Below, piece by piece: positions 27,003 through 36,928 of a stretch of DNA of 64,000 nt. The translations under genes and the position numbers were made by a program. The notes beneath the pieces were generated by a model. That model ran no database searches and was not told the origin of the DNA. It was given only the letters and a program-made list of their open reading frames with translations. How positions within the stretch are numbered: position 1 is the first letter of the stretch; each line of letters opens with the position of its first letter. The stretch is from NCBI GenBank assembly GCA_015689735.1, contig WVSP01000001.1:1166001-1230000 (forward strand), written 5' to 3'. The stretch comes from Rhodobacterales bacterium LSUCC0031. GTDB taxonomy: Bacteria > Pseudomonadota > Alphaproteobacteria > Rhodobacterales > Rhodobacteraceae.

Positions 27003-28099
27003 ATGTCTCGAAGACGCTTTTGCAGTGTGGTGACGCGCTGGATCGTTTATTGCCGATGCATCTGTGGATTGGCGTGGATGCGAAGGTCGTCCGCGCAGGC
27101 CCCACTTTGGCGAAGATGGTAGGGCGGGGCGATCTTCGGGGGCAGCCGGCCTTTGGGCTGATCACGATCCGCCACCCCGCCCCGGTTGCCGGTGTCGCAG
27201 CGCTTTGCGCCTTGTCGGGACAGCGCCTTGGGCTGGTTCTGACGGATTCCCCGGACATGCCCTTGCGCGCGGTGGCCGTCGCCTTGCCCGATGCGGCGGG
27301 GGTTATACTTGATTTGTCGCTGGGCCTGTCGTTTGCACGGGCGGTTGCGGCCTTTGGGCTGACGCTGCGTGATTTCTCGCCTTGCGACCAAACGATCGAG
27401 CTCTTGTATCTGCACGAGGCCAACAGCGCGACAACCACTCTGTCACAGCATTTGACCGCGCGGTTGCAACATGCCCGTCTCGAGGCGCAGACGCAGGCCA
27501 TGACCGACCCCCTTACGGGCTTGGCCAATCGCCGCGCGATGGATGCCGAGATCAGCCGCGCCTTGGCCGATCATGCCCATGATTTCGCCCTGTTGCAGAT
27601 CGATCTTGACCTGTTTAAGCGGGTCAATGACAGCCTTGGCCATGCGGCAGGTGACGCCGTGCTTGAGCGGGTCGCCCAAGTGCTGCGCCAACATCTGCGC
27701 TTGGGTGACATGGCCGCCCGAGTGGGTGGCGACGAGTTTCTCGTGTTGATCTACGATTGCTCGGATGACACGGAACTTGGGCGGATCGCCACACGGCTGA
27801 TCGCCGCCTGCGAGGTGCCGATCAGCTATCGTGGTCAATTGTGCCGGATCTCTGCATCGATCGGGATTGCCACCGTTGCACATTCGACGCAACGCCCTGA
27901 TCTTGAGGGGCTAATAGCTGATGCCGATGCGGCGCTTTATGCCGCTAAGCGCGCTGGGCGGGGGCGCTACGCCTTGCATGGCGGCACCACGGTTGTGGAA
28001 TGCTCTGCGGTGCCGATGATGCGTGGGCGGCGGGCCAATGACCCTCCACAGGGCGGGTTTCGACGCCGCCAGGATGACAGGGTGCCGCGCCCCGATTGA
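26999..28099 (+). CDS. HNOBA-GGDEF diguanylate cyclase
   Basis: A 366-residue protein. Residues about 5-140 resemble the HNOBA (H-NOX-associated, PAS-like) domain: LLPMHLWIGVDAKVVRAGP and LDLSLGLSFARAVAAFGLT. A helical linker (about 140-170) leads to a GGDEF domain with intact GGDEF at 243-247 and an RLGD inhibitory site at 234-237. With the coupled H-NOX gene this makes a split version of the HNOB-HNOBA-cyclase layout of soluble guanylate cyclase, but with c-di-GMP as output. To my knowledge an H-NOX/diguanylate cyclase pair is known from Dinoroseobacter shibae. Confidence 0.87.
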   Translation: MNVSKTLLQCGDALDRLLPMHLWIGVDAKVVRAGPTLAKMVGRGDLRGQPAFGLITIRHPAPVAGVAALCALSGQRLGLVLTDSPDMPLRAVAVALPDAAGVILDLSLGLSFARAVAAFGLTLRDFSPCDQTIELLYLHEANSATTTLSQHLTARLQHARLEAQTQAMTDPLTGLANRRAMDAEISRALADHAHDFALLQIDLDLFKRVNDSLGHAAGDAVLERVAQVLRQHLRLGDMAARVGGDEFLVLIYDCSDDTELGRIATRLIAACEVPISYRGQLCRISASIGIATVAHSTQRPDLEGLIADADAALYAAKRAGRGRYALHGGTTVVECSAVPMMRGRRANDPPQGGFRRRQDDRVPRPD

Positions 28100-28154
28100 G
28101 GCGGACCGGCCGCGCGCTACGTCTTGTCGGGCCGTACCCATCCAAGGCAGGCCG

Positions 28155-29474
28155 ATGACAGACCAACCCGATTTCCCCGTCCGCGCCGTGCCGTCAGGCC
28201 GCTTTGCACGCGCCCAGCATATTGGCGGACTGGCCACAGGGCTTGTAGGCGGCATCGCGATGTCAGGTGCGGCAGCCTTGCTCAAGGGGCAGCGGCCGCG
28301 CCTGTCTGATTTGGTGATGACACCGCGCAATGTTGCGCGGCTGACCGCACGGCTTTCGGAGATGCGCGGCGCTGCAATGAAGCTTGGCCAGCTTTTGTCG
28401 ATGGAGGCGGGTGAACTGCTGTCGCCTGAGCTAGAGGCGGTCCTTGCCCGTTTGCGTGCAGGCGCCCATGTCATGCCGCCTGCGCAGTTGAAAACGGTGC
28501 TTGCCGATAGCTATGGCACTGATTTCCGTACCCTGTTTCGAAGCTTCGATACACGGCCACTGGCCGCCGCCTCGATCGGGCAGGTGCATCGTGCCTTGAC
28601 GCCGGACGGGCAGCCCTTGGCCGTCAAGCTGCAATATCCCGGTGTGCGCGCCGCCATCGATAGCGATCTCGACAATGTGGCTGCGCTGATCCGCTGGTCG
28701 GGGCTATGGCCGCGCGAGCTTGACCTCGCCCCGCTGTTGGCCGAGGCGCGGGCGCAATTGCACGAAGAAGCCGATTATGACCGCGAGGGGGCAGCGCTGG
28801 TGCGTTTCGGCACGCTGTTGGCGGATGACCCGCGTTTTGTCGTTCCCGCCCATGACGCGCATCGCAGCCGGCCCAACGCGCTTGCGATGGGCTTTGTTGC
28901 ATCCGAACCGATCGAGCGGCTGGCCGATGCGCCCCCCGCTATCCGCGATGCGGCCGTTGCCGCCTTGATCGAACTGTGCCTCAAGGAACTGTTCACCTTT
29001 CGCGTCATGCAGACCGACCCCAATTTCGCCAACTACCGCTGGAACCCCGAAACGGGGCAAATCCTGCTGCTCGATTTTGGTGCAACGCGCGAGATTTCTC
29101 TCGAAATGTCGGTGGCTTATCGCGCGCTGTTGCGCGCAGGGTTGGCCAATGACCGGGCCGCAATCTTGGCTGCTTTGGCGCGGATCGGCTTCATCAAGCC
29201 CGATCTGAATGCCCGCCACCATGCTGTGATCCTTGACATGGCCGAGATGGGGTTCGCCGTGCTGCGCGGGCCTAAGCCGTTCGATTTTCGTGACAATGAT
29301 CTCGCCGACCGCTTGCGCGCGCGGGGCATGGAGATCGGTGGCGAGCGGGAGTTATGGCACCTTCCGCCGCCCGAAACCTTGTTTTTGCAGCGCAAGATCG
29401 GGGGGCTTTACCTTTTGGCGACACGGCTTGGCGCGCGGGTCGATGTGGCGGCGCTGGTGCGCCGCTTCGCCTAA
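28155..29474 (+). CDS. ABC1/COQ8-type atypical kinase
   Basis: A 439-residue UbiB-superfamily protein. It has the KxGQ motif (K76LGQ79), the Ala-rich loop AAASIGQVH, QTDPNFANY and DFGATRE. QTDPN and AAAS make it closer to mitochondrial COQ8/ADCK3 than to E. coli UbiB; no C-terminal membrane helices are seen. COQ8 proteins support ubiquinone synthesis, probably as ATPases. It starts 55 bases after the cyclase gene; ATG 28155 is chosen because the upstream frame belongs to the cyclase region. Confidence 0.87.
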   Translation: MTDQPDFPVRAVPSGRFARAQHIGGLATGLVGGIAMSGAAALLKGQRPRLSDLVMTPRNVARLTARLSEMRGAAMKLGQLLSMEAGELLSPELEAVLARLRAGAHVMPPAQLKTVLADSYGTDFRTLFRSFDTRPLAAASIGQVHRALTPDGQPLAVKLQYPGVRAAIDSDLDNVAALIRWSGLWPRELDLAPLLAEARAQLHEEADYDREGAALVRFGTLLADDPRFVVPAHDAHRSRPNALAMGFVASEPIERLADAPPAIRDAAVAALIELCLKELFTFRVMQTDPNFANYRWNPETGQILLLDFGATREISLEMSVAYRALLRAGLANDRAAILAALARIGFIKPDLNARHHAVILDMAEMGFAVLRGPKPFDFRDNDLADRLRARGMEIGGERELWHLPPPETLFLQRKIGGLYLLATRLGARVDVAALVRRFA

Positions 29475-29547
29475 GCTTCATGCCCTGATCTTGACCTTGG
29501 CGCATGTTCACGCGACAGCTTGCCCAGCCGAGGAGGGAGGCCAAATC

Positions 29548-30378
29548 ATGACAAACCCCTGTATCATCTGTGTTGCGATCACCGGGTCGGTGCCGCGCAA
29601 GGAAGACAATCCGGCCGTGCCGATCAGCATCGCCGAACAGGTCGAAAGCACCCATGAAGCCTATGAGGCGGGGGCCTCGATCGTGCATGCCCATGTGCGG
29701 ATGGAGGATCAGACACCCACCGCGGACCCGGCACGGTTTGCACGGCTCAAAGAGGAACTGGCCAAGCATTGCCCGGATATGATCGTGCAATTCTCGACCG
29801 GGGGGCGTTCTGGGGCGGGGCGCGAACGGGGGGGCATGTTGTCCTTGGGGCCGGATATGGCCTCGCTCACGGTGGGGTCGAACAATTTCCCCACGCGGGT
29901 CTATGAGAACAGCCCCGATCTGGTGGATTGGCTGGCCTCTGAAATGCGCAAGTACAACGTGAAACCCGAGATAGAAGCCTTTGATCTCAGTCATATTTTT
30001 CAAGCAGCCAAGATGCAGGCCGATGGCCGCCTCAAGGGGCCGCTTTACGTGCAATTCGTGATGGGTGTGAAAAACGCCATGCCCGCCGACAAGCGCAGTT
30101 TCGACTTTTTTGTCGAGACCCTCGGTCGGCTCGCTCCCGATGCACAGTGGTGCGCGGCGGGTATTGGGCGTCATCAGATCGAGGTGAATGAATGGTGCGT
30201 GGCATCGGGCGGGCATTGCCGCACTGGGCTTGAAGACAATGTCCGCATCGACCGCGAGACGCTGGCCCCGTCGAATGCCGCGCTAGTGCGGCGGGTGGTG
30301 GCTCTTTGTGAGCGCTATGAGCGCCCTGTCGCTACGGCGGCTCAGGCGCGCAGGATCCTCGGGCTCAGGGCCGCGTGA
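29548..30378 (+). CDS. BKACE-family beta-keto acid cleavage enzyme
   Basis: A 276-residue zinc enzyme of the 3-keto-5-aminohexanoate cleavage (BKACE, former DUF849) family, which condenses beta-keto acids with acetyl-CoA. The zinc ligands are visible as H47-A-H49 and E229 in RTGLEDN. A strong AGGAGGGAGG ribosome site precedes the ATG. The substrate differs widely within the family; dehydrocarnitine is one possibility. It converges on a tripartite tricarboxylate transporter, which may bring in a related acid, but this is only suggestive. Confidence 0.88.
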   Translation: MTNPCIICVAITGSVPRKEDNPAVPISIAEQVESTHEAYEAGASIVHAHVRMEDQTPTADPARFARLKEELAKHCPDMIVQFSTGGRSGAGRERGGMLSLGPDMASLTVGSNNFPTRVYENSPDLVDWLASEMRKYNVKPEIEAFDLSHIFQAAKMQADGRLKGPLYVQFVMGVKNAMPADKRSFDFFVETLGRLAPDAQWCAAGIGRHQIEVNEWCVASGGHCRTGLEDNVRIDRETLAPSNAALVRRVVALCERYERPVATAAQARRILGLRAA

Positions 30379-30380
30379 GC

Positions 30381-30416
30381 GGTGGGGCTGGTAGCCGGTT
30401 GTCCGGCGACCAGCCA
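30381..30416. terminator. Bidirectional hairpin between BKACE and tctA
   Basis: GCTGGT-A-GCCGG, loop TTGT, CCGGC-G-ACCAGC, with flanking GGTG/CACC and a two-base bulge. It sits in the 46-base gap between convergent genes and suits termination from both sides, although no T-run follows. Confidence 0.6.
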
Positions 30417-30424
30417 CCAGCGCA

Positions 30425-31942
30425 CTATTCCCCGATGGCCGGTGTCGCTTTCTTGCGTCGAAAAAGCTTGAGCGCGGGCAGCAAGATCAAGATGATCGCG
30501 ATCACTGTGATTGGTCCCGCCACGGGCCGAGTGAAAAAGATCATCGGATCGCCCGAGGACAAAAGCAGGGATTGGCGCAATGTGGGTTCCGCAATGGGGC
30601 CGAGCACGATGGCCAGCACGGCCGGTGCAAGCGGGTAATCCAATCGCCGCAGGACCAACGCCCCGAAGCCGAAAATCAGGATCAGCCAGATATCGAACAT
30701 GTCGCGCGTCGCAGCATAGCCGCCCACGATCGACAGCACGAAAATCATCGGTGCCAGAATGGTAAAGGGCATTCGCAGCATCCAGATGAACACCGGGATA
30801 AAGGCAAGGTTGATGAACAAGGCCGCCATGTTCGAGATGTAGAACGACCCGATCAGGCCCCAGACGAACTCCGTCTCATCCACGAAAAGCCGCGGTCCGG
30901 GGACCAGCCCCCAGATCACCATGCCACCCAGCAAGATCGCCGTGGTTGGTGAGCCGGGGATCCCCAATGTCAACATCGGCAGCATTGACCCCGTCGAGGC
31001 CGAGTTATTGGCCGCCTCTGGCGCGGCGACGCCGTCAACGCTGCCACGCCCGAACTTCTCTGGGTTGCGCGATGTCATCTTGGCCACGCCATAAGACATG
31101 AGCGAGGCGGGTGTGGCGCCTGCGGCGGGCAAGATGCCGACAAAGAACCCAAGGAACGAACCGATGGCTGTCCCCTTCCAGCCCTCGCGCAGGGCTGTGC
31201 GTGCATCCGATGCCATGCCGCGCGCGGTCATTTTGGGGGTGTTATTCTCAACCTCGCCACGGGTTTGCTCGATCGTCCAGAGCATCTCGCCGATGCCATA
31301 GACGCCTATGGCCAGCACCAGAAAGCCGATCCCTTGCAGAAAGGCGTTGATGTCGAACAGCACCAAACGCGGCGCGCCCGAAATCTGATCGAACCCAATC
31401 GCGCCCAGAACAAGACCAAGGCAGATCGACAGGATCGTTTTCGGAATGTCCTCGCCGCCCAAGCCCACGAAAGTGGCGAAGGCCAAGAGCATCAGGGCAA
31501 AAATCTCAGGTGGGCCAAAGGACAGCGCCACGCTGGCCAGCACAGGCGCAAAGCCTGTGAAGATGATATTAGCCACCGACCCGCCGATGAAGGAGGCGAT
31601 GGCGGCTGTTACCAGGGCAAGGCTTGCTTGCCCTTTCAGCGCCATGGGCCGCCCGTCAAAGGTGGTCGCCACCGCCGTCGATGCGCCGGGTATGCCCAGC
31701 GTCACCGATGAGATCGCGCCGCCATACATCGCGCCATAATAGATTGCGGCGAGGAAAATAATCGCGCCGCTTGGCGGCACGAGGAAGGTGATCGGCAGCA
31801 AGATCGCCACGCCATTGACCGACCCCAAGCCGGGCATGGCCCCGATGAAAAGACCGACGGTCACGCCCGCGATGATCAACAGAAGGTTGAGGGGTTGCAG
31901 CGCGATCAGCATGCCATCCCCGAGAAGGGCTAGAATTTCCAT
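30425..31942 (-). CDS. tctA: Tripartite tricarboxylate transporter, large membrane subunit TctA
   Basis: A 505-residue membrane protein with about ten to twelve helices, typical of TctA. The family blocks PGLGSVNGVAILLP near the N-terminus and GSVDGVAAPEAANNSASTGS in the middle are present. It is the last gene of a tctC-tctB-tctA operon on the minus strand, starting 12 bases after tctB. The family carries citrate and other carboxylates; the substrate here is not known. Confidence 0.93.
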   Translation of the reverse strand: MEILALLGDGMLIALQPLNLLLIIAGVTVGLFIGAMPGLGSVNGVAILLPITFLVPPSGAIIFLAAIYYGAMYGGAISSVTLGIPGASTAVATTFDGRPMALKGQASLALVTAAIASFIGGSVANIIFTGFAPVLASVALSFGPPEIFALMLLAFATFVGLGGEDIPKTILSICLGLVLGAIGFDQISGAPRLVLFDINAFLQGIGFLVLAIGVYGIGEMLWTIEQTRGEVENNTPKMTARGMASDARTALREGWKGTAIGSFLGFFVGILPAAGATPASLMSYGVAKMTSRNPEKFGRGSVDGVAAPEAANNSASTGSMLPMLTLGIPGSPTTAILLGGMVIWGLVPGPRLFVDETEFVWGLIGSFYISNMAALFINLAFIPVFIWMLRMPFTILAPMIFVLSIVGGYAATRDMFDIWLILIFGFGALVLRRLDYPLAPAVLAIVLGPIAEPTLRQSLLLSSGDPMIFFTRPVAGPITVIAIILILLPALKLFRRKKATPAIGE

Positions 31943-31954
31943 GATGCGATGCGC

Positions 31955-32458
31955 CTAGTAGATGATGTCATAAAGGAAATCGAACACCGGGTCGGTGAAC
32001 GACATGCCCGTGGGCATGGTGATCCGCATCATGCCTTCGAAGAAAAAGAAGAAAAGCAAGGGCGTGGCGAGTGAAAGCGTCAAGCTCAGCGCTAGCGAAT
32101 GGCGGCCGAGAAACCACAAATAATAGAACAAGAACACAGCAACCGCGCCATACATAGAGATGATCTCGATCAGTGCGATGAACCCGATCAGGCCACCCCC
32201 GACGAAAACCATGGTCCGCCAGCCATGCCCGTCAAGAAACGGCTCATCCGAACGCGAGGGCGGGCTTGTCTGCCGCCACCAGTTGAGCGCGATCATCGCG
32301 CAGCAAATCAGCATGATGCCCGAGAGCCAAAAGGGCCAGGCACCGCCGCCTGGCCCTTGGCCGCGAATGAAGCCGATGGGCAATTCGGCGCTCTTGACCA
32401 TCAGATAGATGGAAAAGAGCGCCAACACCCCGGCTGTCAGGATTTCGCCGTAGCGCAT
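31955..32458 (-). CDS. tctB: Tripartite tricarboxylate transporter, small membrane subunit TctB
   Basis: A 167-residue, four-helix protein in the tctB position. It contains IRGQGPGGGAWPFWLSG, a family hallmark after the first helix, and a C-terminal FFFFFEGMMRITMP. It lies between tctC and tctA with short gaps on both sides. Confidence 0.9.
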   Translation of the reverse strand: MRYGEILTAGVLALFSIYLMVKSAELPIGFIRGQGPGGGAWPFWLSGIMLICCAMIALNWWRQTSPPSRSDEPFLDGHGWRTMVFVGGGLIGFIALIEIISMYGAVAVFLFYYLWFLGRHSLALSLTLSLATPLLFFFFFEGMMRITMPTGMSFTDPVFDFLYDIIY

Positions 32459-32497
32459 GTTTTCGTCTCGTTCTTCGAGGTGCGGTTGCCCGCGTGC

Positions 32498-33469
32498 TTA
32501 GCCGTCAAGCCGCGACAGCAAGACACGATGGCTTTCGACCTGTGTATTCCAGTAGGCGCGCTGCCCATCGGCATCCATCCACAAGGGCGCAAGGCTTTCG
32601 GATTGGAGATAGCCCTGCCATTCCTCGCTTTCATAGACCTTGGTGAAGAGGTCGCGGTAATAAGCGGCGGCTTCATCGGACATGCCTGGCGCGCCGACAA
32701 CGGCCCGCTGGTTGTAATACGAGAATTCATGGCCCAGCTCACGGATGGTCGGCACATCGGGATAGGCCGGCAAACGCTCGTCCGAGAAGGCGAGAAGCGG
32801 CACGAAATTGCCTGCCTCGTAAAAACCCTTGGCTTCTGCGGGGTTGTTGACGGTCGCCATGATTTGTTGACCGGCCAGATCACGCGCGACAGCACCGCCG
32901 CCATCATAGGGGATATACTTGATATCCAGGCCATAGGCGCCCGACATGAAGGCGATCACGATCGAGTCTTCTTGACCCGTCCCGGTGCCGCCCATGACGA
33001 ATTCACCGTTCATGGCGCGGGCTTGTGCCAAGAAACCTTCGAAATCTGTGATGCCGCTATCGACATGCATCCACAGCACGAAAGGATCGACGCCCATCAT
33101 CGCAATCGGCGTGAATGTTTGGATATCGATGCCCAGATTGGCTTGGCGCAGCGGCGTGGTGAAGAAAGAGTTGAGTGTCACCAAGAGCGTGTGGTCAGGG
33201 TCCGAGGCTGCGTTGACATGCAGCAGTGCCTCTGCACCCGAGCCGCCACCCTTGTTGTTCGGCACCAAGGGCCGCGAGGTCATGTCATGCTGCTCGGCCA
33301 CCGATTGGATGAACCGCGCGATCTGGTCAGCGCCGCCGCCGGGGCCAGCCATGATGACGAAATCGATGGGGCGGCGCGGTTCCCATTCTTGGGCCATGGC
33401 TGCCATCGGTGTGATTGCAAGCAGTCCAGCGCAGGACAGTTGCAGAAGTGCGCGCTTTGTAATCGACAT
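32498..33469 (-). CDS. tctC: Tripartite tricarboxylate transporter, binding protein TctC
   Basis: A 323-residue periplasmic binding protein with a signal peptide (cleavage after MAAMA, about residue 26). The Bug-family signature PIDFVIMAGPGGGADQIAR and the late FGYL-equivalent SDERLPAYPDVPTIRELG are seen. AGGAGG precedes the start at 33469. First gene of the operon; the upstream AT-rich region carries a palindrome at 33581 that could bind a regulator. Confidence 0.92.
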   Translation of the reverse strand: MSITKRALLQLSCAGLLAITPMAAMAQEWEPRRPIDFVIMAGPGGGADQIARFIQSVAEQHDMTSRPLVPNNKGGGSGAEALLHVNAASDPDHTLLVTLNSFFTTPLRQANLGIDIQTFTPIAMMGVDPFVLWMHVDSGITDFEGFLAQARAMNGEFVMGGTGTGQEDSIVIAFMSGAYGLDIKYIPYDGGGAVARDLAGQQIMATVNNPAEAKGFYEAGNFVPLLAFSDERLPAYPDVPTIRELGHEFSYYNQRAVVGAPGMSDEAAAYYRDLFTKVYESEEWQGYLQSESLAPLWMDADGQRAYWNTQVESHRVLLSRLDG

Positions 33470-33580
33470 CAAACATCCTCCTTGTTCGGAATTGCGGCAC
33501 CGACCAAGGGTCAGGCGGCGCGTCGATGGAGAGAGAACTAAATTACAAAGATCACACTTCAAGAAAAATTTTATTTCGCG

Positions 33581-33597
33581 TTGAAATTAAATTTCAA
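33581..33597. promoter_or_regulatory. AT-rich palindrome upstream of tctC
   Basis: TTGAAAT-TAA-ATTTCAA is a perfect inverted repeat 112 bases upstream of tctC and overlapping the last codon of the stress-protein gene. The surrounding 60 bases are unusually AT-rich for this genome. It could be an operator for the transporter or a weak terminator for the gene before it. Confidence 0.4.
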
Positions 33598-34448
33598 TGC
33601 GCCATCACGATGGGTAATTTTGCTTTATCAACAACAGACTGGGTGTTGCCGCCAAACAGTGTTTCGCGCTCATGACTCTGGCCGTAGGCCCCCATGATCA
33701 GTAATCCGGCCCCCAATTCTTCGGTTTTCTCAAGCAAGGCGAGGCCGGGATTGCGCGCCTCGAAATGGAGGATCTGTGCCGCGATCCCACGCAGCCGATA
33801 GTAATCTTGCAACTCTTCGGCCGAGGCGCCATGCGCCTCGCCGCGACCGACGGCAAGGATCGTGACCTGATCGGCGCGTGTCGCAAGATCAAGCGTCAGT
33901 GCCACCGCGCGCGCCGCTTCGAGCGAGCCATTCCAGCCGATGGTGATCCGCGCGCCAAAATCAGCGGCCTCGGTCATGTCGGCCGGGCACATCAAGACCG
34001 GGCGGCCGGTCTGAAAAAGTGCAGCCTTGAGGGCGCTATTGCCAAGGTTTCGGTCTCGCTGGGGTTTTTCAACCACGACAAGATCGGCCAAACGCCCGTT
34101 ATGCTTGACGATATCGGGGGTGCGACCGAATTCTTCGACGAAAGCGACGCTGGCACGGCTGCCATCGGGTTGATCGGTTTCGTGCAAATCCAACTTTTGT
34201 GCCAAGACATGCAGCGCATCGCGCAGGGCGGTTTCTTGCTGATCGGCAAGCTGCGCCGCTTGGGCGAGGATCGTGTCGCGTGCGAAGCTTGGCAGCGGAA
34301 TGCCATGTGGCACCATATCCTCGGGGCGAGCGCGGCAGTGGGCGACGACGATATGCGCCTTGTGGCGATGGGCCAATGCGGCGGCATGGGCCAAGGCTGA
34401 TTGGCCCATGGCATCGCCCCCTACGGGGACCAAGATCCGTGCAAGCAT
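33594..34448 (-). CDS. Universal stress protein, tandem UspA domains
   Basis: A 284-residue protein with two Usp domains. The C-terminal one has the ATP-binding pattern MGAYGQSHERETLFGG and the N-terminal one opens LARILVPVGGDAMGQSAL. GGAGG precedes the start at 34448. It lies between malate synthase G and the tct operon on the same strand, but is separated from both by long gaps, so it is probably its own unit. Confidence 0.88.
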   Translation of the reverse strand: MLARILVPVGGDAMGQSALAHAAALAHRHKAHIVVAHCRARPEDMVPHGIPLPSFARDTILAQAAQLADQQETALRDALHVLAQKLDLHETDQPDGSRASVAFVEEFGRTPDIVKHNGRLADLVVVEKPQRDRNLGNSALKAALFQTGRPVLMCPADMTEAADFGARITIGWNGSLEAARAVALTLDLATRADQVTILAVGRGEAHGASAEELQDYYRLRGIAAQILHFEARNPGLALLEKTEELGAGLLIMGAYGQSHERETLFGGNTQSVVDKAKLPIVMAH

Positions 34449-34613
34449 CCTTTTTCCTCCCTGCGCGGCACGCATGATGCGGCGTGCGGCTGACCTGTTT
34501 GGAAAAGGGTATAGCGCGATGCGTAGGAAATCCCGCCATTTTCGGTGATCTGCGCATGCCATCGGCGTTGCCACACCCGGCTGCAATCGCGAAAGTTGCA
34601 AGGTTTCAGGGGT

Positions 34614-34649
34614 TTGGGCGAAAATCGCCAATGGCTGATTTTCGCCCAA
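34614..34649. repeat. 36-base near-perfect palindrome
   Basis: Outer arms TTGGGCGAAAATC (34614-34626) and GATTTTCGCCCAA (34637-34649) match perfectly; the inner GCCA and TGGC pair as well, leaving one A as the loop and one T bulge. It lies in the 233-base gap between glcB and the stress-protein gene. Nothing else is evident in that gap. It may end the glcB message or bind a protein. Confidence 0.7.
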
Positions 34650-34681
34650 TGCCGTGGGTTTTTGCGCGCTTGGCGCGCCCT

Positions 34682-36826
34682 TTACGCGGCCTTGAGTTCC
34701 AAGCGCCGGGCATGCAGCACCGGCTCGGTATAGCCCGAGGGCTGTTCACGGCCCTTGAAAACCAAATCGCAAGCGGCGGCAAAAGCGATGCCGTTAAAGC
34801 CGGGGGCCATCGGGACATAGGTTGGGTCACCCGCATTTTGGCGGTCAACCACGGCGGCCATACGGCGCATGATTTCCATCACCTGCACCTCGCTGACGAC
34901 ACCGTGATGCAGCCAGTTGGCGATATGCTGGGCCGAGATACGGCAGGTCGCGCGATCCTCCATCAGGGCCACATCGTTGATGTCCGGCACCTTGGAACAA
35001 CCCACACCCGCATCGATCCAGCGCACGACATAGCCCAGGATCCCTTGGGCATTGTTTTCCACCTCTCGGGTGATCTGCGCCTCGGACCAGCGCTGGTAGC
35101 TGGCCATGGGGATATCGAGGAGTGCGGTGACATAGGCACGCCGGCCACCGGCCAAGAGCTTTTCTTGTACGGCCGCGACGTTCACCTGGTGATAATGCAG
35201 CGCATGCAGTGTGGCGGCTGTTGGCGAGGGGACCCAGGCGCAATTTGCACCCGCGCGGGGATGTTCGATCTTGATCTCGAGCATCTCGGCCATGGCGTCG
35301 GGCTTGGCCCACATGCCCTTGCCGATCTGCGCGCGCCCGCGCAGGCCGCATTCCAGACCGATATCGACATTCTGGTTCTCATAGGCCGCGATCCAGCTCT
35401 TGCGCTTGATGAAATCCTTGCGGCTAAAGGGTCCTGCCTCCATCGAGGTGTGGATCTCGTCGCCAGTGCGATCGAGGAACCCGGTGTTGATGAAGGCCAC
35501 GCGATGCTTGGCCGCGCGGATACATTCCTTGAGGTTGACAGATGTGCGGCGTTCCTCGTCCATCACGCCCAGCTTGACCGTGTAGCGCGGTAGGCCCAAC
35601 ACCTCCTCGACGCGGGTAAAGGTCTCGTCGGCAAAGGCGACTTCTTCAGGCCCGTGCATCTTGGGCTTCACGACATAAACCGATCCCGCATGGCTATTGC
35701 GCAGACCAACATCCTTTTGCAGGTCATGCATGGCGATCAACACGGTGATCATCGCGTCCATCAACCCTTCATAGGCTTCGGACCCATCGTCGAGATGGAT
35801 CGCGGGGTTGGTCATTAGGTGGCCGACATTGCGCACCAGCATCAGCGCGCGGCCCTTCACCTGCATCGGCTTTCCGTCCGGGGAGAGATAATCGAGATCA
35901 GGCGCAAGCGCGCGTGTCATCATCTGCCCGCCCTTTTCGAAGGTTTCCGACAGATCGCCCTGCATCAACCCCAGCCAGTTGCCGTAGGCCAAGACCTTGT
36001 CCTCGGCATCGACGCAAGCGACCGAATCCTCGCAATCCATGATCGCGCTGACAGCAGATTCCATGCGGATATCGGCAAGGCCCGCCTGATCGCGCGACCC
36101 GATCGGATGGGTGCGGTCAAAGACCAGCTCCACATGCAAGCCGTTATTGACCAGAAGAACGCGGCTCGGTGCCTTGGGGTGACCGGAAAAGCCTGCGAAT
36201 TTCGCAGGCGTTTCCAGCGGCTTGTCGTCGATCAGCAATTGGCCCTTGTCGACGTAATAGCGCTGTGCATCGGCATGGCTATGCCCCTCGATCGGAAAGG
36301 CTTGATCAAGAAAGACGCGCGCGCGCGCCACGACGCGCGCACCGCGACCGCGATCATAAGGGCCTGGTTTGGGCAAATTGCCCATCGCATCGGTGCCGTA
36401 GAAGGCATCGTAAAGGCTGCCCCAGCGGGCATTGGCGGCGTTCAGCGCAAAACGTGCATTGGTGATCGGCACGACCAGCTGGGGGCCGGCCACGGTCGCG
36501 ATCTCGGGGTCGATCTTGCTGGTGTCGATCGAGAATGCTTCGCCCTCGGGCAGGAGGTAGCCAATCTCGCGCAGAAAGGATTGATAGGCCTCACCATCAT
36601 GGGGTTGGCCGCGATGTGCGATGTGCCACGCGTCGATCTTGCCTTGAAGCATCTCGCGCTTTTCGAGGAGCGCCGCGTTGCGGGGGTCGAGGTCATGGAG
36701 CAGGGCGGAAAATCCCTCCCAGAACAGGGAAGGATCGATGCCGGTGCCGGGAAGGGCGCGTGTCTCGATGAAGTCTGCCAATTGCGTTGCCACGTGCAGT
36801 CTGGCGCGTTTCACACTGCTTGCCAT
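34682..36826 (-). CDS. glcB: Malate synthase G
   Basis: A 714-residue enzyme that condenses glyoxylate with acetyl-CoA to malate, for growth on acetate, glycolate or related compounds. The length (E. coli GlcB has 723) and the blocks [16 protein letters not shown] and [15 protein letters not shown] identify the G isoform. The start at 36826 (MASSVKRAR) follows AGGGAC. It stands alone on the minus strand; no isocitrate lyase is nearby. Confidence 0.95.
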   Translation of the reverse strand: MASSVKRARLHVATQLADFIETRALPGTGIDPSLFWEGFSALLHDLDPRNAALLEKREMLQGKIDAWHIAHRGQPHDGEAYQSFLREIGYLLPEGEAFSIDTSKIDPEIATVAGPQLVVPITNARFALNAANARWGSLYDAFYGTDAMGNLPKPGPYDRGRGARVVARARVFLDQAFPIEGHSHADAQRYYVDKGQLLIDDKPLETPAKFAGFSGHPKAPSRVLLVNNGLHVELVFDRTHPIGSRDQAGLADIRMESAVSAIMDCEDSVACVDAEDKVLAYGNWLGLMQGDLSETFEKGGQMMTRALAPDLDYLSPDGKPMQVKGRALMLVRNVGHLMTNPAIHLDDGSEAYEGLMDAMITVLIAMHDLQKDVGLRNSHAGSVYVVKPKMHGPEEVAFADETFTRVEEVLGLPRYTVKLGVMDEERRTSVNLKECIRAAKHRVAFINTGFLDRTGDEIHTSMEAGPFSRKDFIKRKSWIAAYENQNVDIGLECGLRGRAQIGKGMWAKPDAMAEMLEIKIEHPRAGANCAWVPSPTAATLHALHYHQVNVAAVQEKLLAGGRRAYVTALLDIPMASYQRWSEAQITREVENNAQGILGYVVRWIDAGVGCSKVPDINDVALMEDRATCRISAQHIANWLHHGVVSEVQVMEIMRRMAAVVDRQNAGDPTYVPMAPGFNGIAFAAACDLVFKGREQPSGYTEPVLHARRLELKAA

Positions 36827-36928
36827 TGCGATGTCCCTTTTGTCTGATGACCGCCCTGTATTCCGATGCATACCGGGCGCTTGCGCAGCGGATTACGGAA
36901 AAAGTTTCCGATCGGCAACAGGGGGTGG

